A DNA stretch of 64,000 bases from Mauremys mutica (taxonomy: Eukaryota; Chordata; Testudines; Geoemydidae), in NCBI RefSeq assembly GCF_020497125.1, contig NC_059077.1, positions 24,560,840 to 24,624,839 of the forward strand. The letters are read 5' to 3'. Both the position numbers and the translations under genes were made by a program. Numbering within the stretch: position 1 is the first letter of the stretch; every line of letters starts with the position of its first letter. Below are positions 58,216 to 64,000 of the stretch, one piece after another. Under the pieces are notes generated by a model. That model did no database searches and was not told where the DNA came from. It worked only from the letters and a program-made list of their open reading frames with translations.

Positions 58216-60945
58216 TCATAGAATCATAGGACTGGAAAGGTCCTCGAGAGGTCATCTAGTCCAGTCCCCTGTGCTCATGGCTGGACTAAGTATTATCTAG
58301 ACCATCCCTGACAGGCATTTGTCTAACCTGCTCTTAAAAATCTCCAATGATGAAGATTCCACAGCCTCCGTAGGCAATTTATTCCAGTGCTTAGCCACCC
58401 TGACAGTTAGGAAGTTTTTCCTAATGTCCAACGTAAATTGCCCTTGTTGTAATTTAAGCCCGTTGTGTCTTGTCCTATCCACAGAGGTTAAGGAGAACAA
58501 TTTTTCTCCCTCCTCCTTGTAACAACCTTTTATGTACTTGAAAACTGTTATGTCCCCTCTGTCTTCTCTTTTCCAGACTAAACAAACCCATTTTTTTTCA
58601 ATTTTCCCTCATAGCTCACACATTCTAGACCTTTAATCATTTTTGTTGCTCTTCTCTGGACTCTCTCTCCAATTTGTACACATCTTTCCTGAAATGTGCC
58701 CAGAACTGGATACAATAGTCCAGTTGAGGCCTGATCAGTGTGGAGTAGAACGGAAGAATTACTTCTTATGTCTTGCTTACAACACCTGCTGATATATCCC
58801 AGAATGATGTTTGCTTTTTTTTGCAACAGTGTTACACTGTTGACTCGTATTTAGCTTGTGATCCACTATGATCTCCATATCCCTTTCCGCAGTACTCCTT
58901 CCTAGGCAGTCATTTCCCATTTTCTATGTGTGCAACTGATTGTTCCTTCCTAAGTGGAGTACTTTGCATTTGTCCTTATGGACTTTCATCCTGTTTATCT
59001 TAGACCATTTCTCCAGTTTGTCCAGATAATTTTGAATTATAATCCTATCCTCCAAAGCACTTGCAACCCCTCCCAGCTTGGTATCATCCGCAAACTTTAT
59101 AAGTATACTCTCTGTGCCATTTTCTAAGTCATTGATGAAGATATTGAACAGACCCAGACCCAGAACTGATTCCTGCGGGATTCGTTATGCCCTTCCACAA
59201 TGACTGTAAACCACTGATGATTACTCTCTGGGAACGGTTTTCCAACCAGTTATGCACCCACCTTATAGTAGCTCCATCTAGGTTGCATTTCTCTAGTTTG
59301 TTTATGACAAGGTCATGTGAGACAGTATTAAAAGCTTCACTAAAGTCAGAATTTACTAGGTCTACTGCTTTCCCCCATACCCACAAGGCTTGTTACCCTG
59401 TCAAAGAAAGCTATTAGGTTGGTTTGACATGATTTGTTCTTGTCAAATCCATGCTGGCTATTACTTATCACCTCATTATCTTCTAGATGTTTGCAAATTG
59501 ATTGCTTAATTATTTACTCCATTATCTTTGTGTACAGACCAGTCAGCTTTTAACTTCTGTAATTCCCGGTTTTATTTCCCTTTTTATAGATTGGCACTAT
59601 ATTTGCCCTTTTTCTAGTCCTCTGGAATCTCTCCTGTCTTCCATGACTTTTTTCAAAGATAATCACTAATGGCTCAGATATCTCCTCAGTCAGCTCCTTG
59701 AGTATTTTAGGATGCATTTCATCAGGCCCTGGTGACTTAAAAACATCTAACTTGTCTAAGTAATTTTTAACTTGTTCTTTTCCTAGTTTACCCTCTGATC
59801 CTACCTCATTTTACACTGGCATTCACTATGTTAGACATCCAGTCGCTATCAACCTTCTTGGTGAAAACCGAAACAAAGAAGTCATTTAGTACTTCTTCCA
59901 TTTCCACATTTTCTGTTATTGTCCCCCACCCCCCGTTGAGTAATGGGCCTACCTTGTCCGTGGTCTTCCTCTTGCTTCTAATGTATTTGTAGAATATTTC
60001 CTTGTTACCCTTTATGTCTCTAGCTAGTTTGATCGTGTTGTGTGCCTTGGCTTTTCTAATATTGTCCTTACATACTTGTGGTTTTTTGTTTAAATTCATC
60101 CTTTGTAATTTGACCTGGTTTCCACTTTTTGTAGGACTTTTTTTTTTCTTTTTCATTTTTAGATCATTGAAGATCTCCTGGTTAAGTGAAGGTGGTCTCT
60201 TGCCATACTTCTTATCTTTCCTATGCAGTGGGATAGTTTTGCTCTTGTGCCCTTATTAATATCTTTTTGAAAAACTGCCAACCATCTTCAATTGTTTTTC
60301 CCCTTAGACTTGCTTCCCATGGGATCTTACCTACAAGTCCCTGAGTTTGCTGAAGTCTGCATTCTTGAAATCCATTGTCTTTATTTTGCTCTTCTCCCTC
60401 CTACCATTCCTTAGAATCATGAACTCTACCATTTCATGATCACTTTCAAATTCTCAACCAGTTCCTTCCTATTTGTCAAAATCAAATCTAGAACAACCTC
60501 TCCCCTAGTAGCTTTCTCCTCCTGAAATAAAAAATTGTTTCCAATACATTCGAAGAACTTGTTGGATAATCTGTGCTCTGCTATGTTATTTTCCCAACAG
60601 ATGTTGGAGTAGTTGAAGTCCCCCATTACCACCAAGTCCTGTGCTTTGGATGATTTTGTCAGTTGTTTAAAAAAATGCATCATCCACCTTTTCTTCCTGG
60701 TTATGTGGTCTGCATGACATTACCGTTGGTTTTTTACCCCTTTTATCCTTACCCAGAGACTTTTTCAACAAGACTGTCTGCTGTTTCCATTTCAATCTCA
60801 GTCCAGGTATATACATTTTTAATATATAAGGCAATACCGCCTCCATTTTTTCCCAGCTTATCCTTCCTGAGCAAGCTGTACCAATCTATAGAAGTATTTT
60901 AGTCATGCGTATTAATTCTGTGATGCCAACTATGTCATAGACATG
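58216..60945 (-). mobile_element. 5'-truncated CR1 LINE, about 2.7 kb, with dead ORF2
   Basis: The 3' end lies at the left ('catagaatcatagg', the CR1 terminal motif), and the 5' truncation falls near 60945 ('tgccaactatgtcatag'). Minus-strand frames in order give the endonuclease C-terminus (60683-60426, V-V-M-G-D-F-N-Y and L-D-L-I-L-T-N), a connecting region (60156-59806), RT (59386-59129, D-F-S-E-A-F-N-T-V-S-H), and the C-terminal region (58826-58578, 58500-58297, ending L-E-I-F-K-S-R-L-D-K). In the RT block the second Asp usual in CR1 (A-F-D-T-V) is Asn. Several frameshifts separate the frames, and the next RT motif (G-V-P-Q-G) is degraded. An inactive but fairly well-preserved copy, with no clear target duplication, as usual for CR1. 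Confidence 0.93.
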
Positions 60946-62296
60946 AATTATCTACGTTGGCAGAAAAACCTGTTCCATCTATGTAGCAAGTGTCTACACT
61001 GCAGTGCTACAGTTACAGTTCCCAGCTGTTAAAAGCTGAAGTAAAGAGCTGCACAAAGAAAGGCATTTGCAGTACAAGGTTTATTGGTCCTACAAAATCA
61101 GGAACTGCTATATATTCATGAGTGCCATCTACTGGCACCTTATCTTGTAACTGTTTACATATAATATATACAGACATTTCTCAGAACGCCAGCCACCCGT
61201 TGCTTTGAAACAATCTGTTCACTAGACCAGGACTTCCCTCTAATGAGCTACTGCTGGTTCACTGTCAGGCAAAGCATCTGTTGGAGCTGGAGCTGTTAGT
61301 TCTTCTCTGGGGAGACTTTCATGGGTAGCTCTCCTTGTATGTGTTTACATCATGCACACAGTATCAGAATAGAAATTATAACAATTTTGACCTCTTCCTT
61401 CCCAGCCTACAGATGTAGCTTGATTAATTTTTTAGGTGTTTTTCTCCTCAGTAATACCAGTGGCTGATTCTAGTGAGTTTCAGTCTGTCTTTGCCTCTCC
61501 ATGGGAAAGCTGAGTGAGGCCCATTATGTTTTGCCACAGAGTACATGGGTTCTGCAGAACTGCATGTTGGAAATTCTGTGGTGGCTTTATAGAAATTTAA
61601 AAAATGGACATTTTAATTATATTGATATTAATAATATGATCAGTATAGTATATGATTATTTTTTATTATAAAATTAAATTTTTTTTACTATCCCCCCACT
61701 TAACTTTTGATATGCTGCAGATTTTTGTTTTTGATGATTGTGTTACAGAAAATGTTGGGGGGAGCAGTAGCTTTTGATAGTTTGGAGTTTTGGCACTCCA
61801 GAAAATAAGGGGAGGGTGTTAAGATTGTGGGATAAGCATGTTGGATGCTTCTGCTAAAATGATCAGTAATGAAATAGTTGACAATGTTGACATTTTCATT
61901 ATCTTTAGGTTTCAGAGTCATTGAGATCAGTGAGCATTCACATTTCTCTGAGGTATTGTTTCAGGCTGTCTGCCCTCACAAGAAGGCAACAGTGTGCATC
62001 AATTGACATGGTTCATCTTAATCCATTGGAGCTAGAAAAGTAATTTTCTTTAAAAAATGAAAGCTTTAGGTTATGGAAAATGGTTGCAACAGATGCTATG
62101 CTGATAAGGGTGGAATATCTGGGGGTCCTGACACTGCCTGTGAGCAGTATCAGAAGCATGTGAACCTGGAGGTCTGCAGGCTTGGGAAGACAGTACTGCA
62201 TCTGTTCACATTTTCCCACAGTGATAAAGTAGGACTGTCAATTAATTGCAGTTAACTTAACAACACAGAATACAAAGTGTACAATGCTCACATTAT
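60946..62296. other. No gene seen; repeat scraps
   Basis: 60945-61025 ('agtgtctacactgcagtgct') is a DNA-transposon scrap related to 50413. 62228-62256 ('aggactgtcaattaattgca') resembles the end of another DNA element. 61560-62220 is AT-rich and not recognised. Confidence 0.4.
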
Positions 62297-64000
62297 ATTC
62301 TTCTTCTTCTTCTTCTTCGAGTGGTTGCTCATATTGATTCCAATTAGGTGTGTGCGTGCCGTGTGCACATTTTGCTGGAAGGTTTTTCCTCTAGCAGCAT
62401 CCATTGGGACGCCTCTCCAGTTCCTTCTTACCATCAGTGACGGTCGTTGGAGAATTTTGTGTCTTGTGTTTCAACGAGCAATCCTCTAGCATAGTTTTCC
62501 ATAAATAGTTTAAAAAAAAATGGTTGTAGTCAGACAGACATTTGGTCTTGGGGTACTGGGGGGGGGGTGTTTCCCTCCCCCATTTCAATGTCCCTCTCCT
62601 GGGCCCAGGGTATGTCTCAGATCCAGGGATTTAAGCCGTGTGGGGTTTGCCAGAAGCCTATGCCCAAGGGCTACCCACACTCAGCTTGTCCAAAGTGCTT
62701 GGGGGAGTCCCATCAAGCAGGCAAGTGCAAGATCTGTAGGAGCTTTTGCCCCGCACGAAGAAAGAAAGGGACCACAAACTAAAGTTACTGCTAATGGTAG
62801 CAGCTCTCCTCCCTCAATCTGAGTCGAGCCCAATGGACATGGCACCGGGCTCCTCAGCGTTGGTGTGCAGTGCGCTGGCTTCCGTCTGGGAGGTGCAGAG
62901 GAAAGACTCTGGGGTCAGAGACCCTTGACACTGGCGTTCCCTGGTGCTGAGCACGGCGCAGGATCAATCTTGGCACCGGTCAGTCTCCTATCCCGAAGAA
63001 GCACAGGGAGACTGATAGAGGGCACTCCCCTTCCCGTGCATGGGAATGTGAACCACGCAATGGAGGGAGACCCGTGGAAGACCGCACCTGCCCTCCAGCT
63101 CAACAGCAGGCACCATCAGCTCTGGGCCCATGGGAGGGACTGTTGAGTCCACCGGCACTGAAGGAGAGCCAGGTGGAGGATTTGGACCTCCCTTCCACAC
63201 CTGAGACTTATGAGGTGGCGCGGGACCTGAGAACACTGACAGGTTTACACTTCCCCGACCACGGTGCCACTGCAGCGGTCCCGAGCCCCCAAACGACTCA
63301 GAGGCCACCGGTGCAGTCCAAGGGCAAGCCGGCTATGTCTCAGCAATGATCTACATCGCCCCGGCACCCACAGGCACGGCGTCACCATGGTCCCCGCGCG
63401 CAGACTCATCGGAGTCCGAATCAGATACTGAGTCGTGTGTGTCCTGGAGAAGCCAACACCATGGCTGCCCCCACTCCCAGACAGCGGGGATGACCAAACT
63501 TCCCTCCCCCTCCCCCCAGTACTGTGGCCACCACAATGGCAGGTACTGGCTCAGTTTCTGACTAAGTGGCCCTTCTGGACACCATGGGGTTACCATCAGT
63601 CTCAGGGGTCTGCCTTGGTACCGCTCTTTTTTTGGTCCCTTATGAGAGAAGGACTGCATCTAGGGCCAGGGATTTCTCCCGGGCCTCAGCCACTGCTGCC
63701 ACTGCCAGCGCCACAATTGGTACTGCGCCCAGCGCTGATAGCAGGACCAGTGCCTGCACGGATGGCAGACCCAGCACTGTACCCGGCACTGTGGCTACAC
63801 TCAGTATTGCGGCTGGTACTGCAGCTGTCATTGTGGACAGTACTATGGCCGCCACCAAGGTGGACTCTGACTTGGGGGTCGAGCCACGGCGTTTTGAGGA
63901 GCTGATGGACAGTGGCAGGAACATCATCAGGGCCTCCCCTTCCCGACAGCAGAGCCCACCTTGAAATTCTGAGGAGGATCGCTCAGAACCTCGGGATACA
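62297..64000 (+). pseudogene. DIRS-like retrotransposon 5' part with frameshifted gag (LAP2-alpha-like)
   Basis: A (TTC)n run leads into 'cgagtggttgctcat', then a GC-rich, CpG-bearing coding region in + orientation. The frame at 62567-62782 has a cysteine cluster (C-G-V-C-Q-K-P..., C-P-K-C-L-G-E-S-H-Q-A-G-K-C-K-I-C), zinc-ribbon-like. The homology continues in another frame at 62746-62928 (T-K-K-E-R-D-H-K-L-K-L-L-L), and later in those of 63435-63905 and 63566-63964 (Pro-rich, then Ala/Ser/Thr-rich). The LAP2-alpha C-terminal domain is known to come from a DIRS1-like gag, and turtle copies are often auto-annotated as LAP2-like. Several frameshifts make this copy non-coding. It runs off the right edge, so RT and tyrosine recombinase are not visible. 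Confidence 0.6.

Noticed and set aside
62520..63964. A host LAP2-like (TMPO) gene
   Set aside because: The similarity is to the DIRS gag from which LAP2-alpha derives. The frames are shifted relative to one another, there are no introns, and DIRS-type leader sequence precedes it.
1..64000. CRISPR arrays, operons, phage genes or other prokaryotic systems
   Set aside because: No regularly spaced repeats, no dense gene order, and the repeat content is vertebrate throughout.

Overview
This window is vertebrate nuclear DNA, almost certainly from a turtle (Testudines). The basis is the repeat set. There are long CR1 LINE copies, a tRNA-headed SINE of the turtle CryI/polIII type, MIR-type SINE relics, many non-autonomous hAT and Tc1/mariner elements with clean target-site duplications, nested solo LTRs, a Penelope-like fragment, Ty3/gypsy gag fragments with a SCAN-like capsid domain, and a DIRS-like gag region at the right edge. 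This family recognition is from memory; no database search was run. There is no bacterial-style gene organisation, and I found no convincing protein-coding exon of a host gene.

Layout. 1-29.9 kb is AT-rich intergenic or intronic DNA filled with repeats. It holds solo LTRs at 4371-5685, 10675-12494 (with another LTR inside) and 21601-22396 (inside a hAT element). It also holds hAT or mariner-type elements at 2349-2678, 4673-4795, 6874-7248, 7436-8462, 15158-15467 and 23281-24006, a perfect foldback insertion at 16842-17020, and a decayed L2/CR1-like LINE at about 25.3-26.7 kb. About 30.0-31.26 kb is a CpG island: the only clear host-gene signal. It looks like a promoter plus a non-coding first exon on the + strand ending at a consensus splice donor after 30824. 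I cannot name the gene. Everything to the right would then be its first intron, more than 33 kb, because no later exon is recognisable.

31.3-48 kb is mostly anonymous AT-rich DNA with sparse old repeats and two clean elements (39454-39770, 42900-43088). 48.4-64 kb is again repeat-dense: hAT elements, a G-rich repeat block (50.9-52.1 kb), an LTR with another LTR inside it followed by a decayed gypsy-type gag (52.1-54.3 kb), a 1.1 kb hAT element inside another repeat (55.8-56.9 kb), and a 157-codon open gag fragment abutting a Penelope-like endonuclease fragment (57.1-58.1 kb). These are followed by a 2.7 kb 5'-truncated CR1 (58.2-60.95 kb) and the start of a DIRS-like element that runs off the window (62.3-64 kb).

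The useful content is a layered insertion history that can be read from target-site duplications, plus one promoter. I saw no coordinated multi-gene system, and nothing I would claim as a new functional pathway. The most unusual structures are the 56-bp perfect foldback in a retroposed element, the Penelope/gag junction with its open SCAN-like frame, and the CpG-island exon with a 44-codon upstream ORF.
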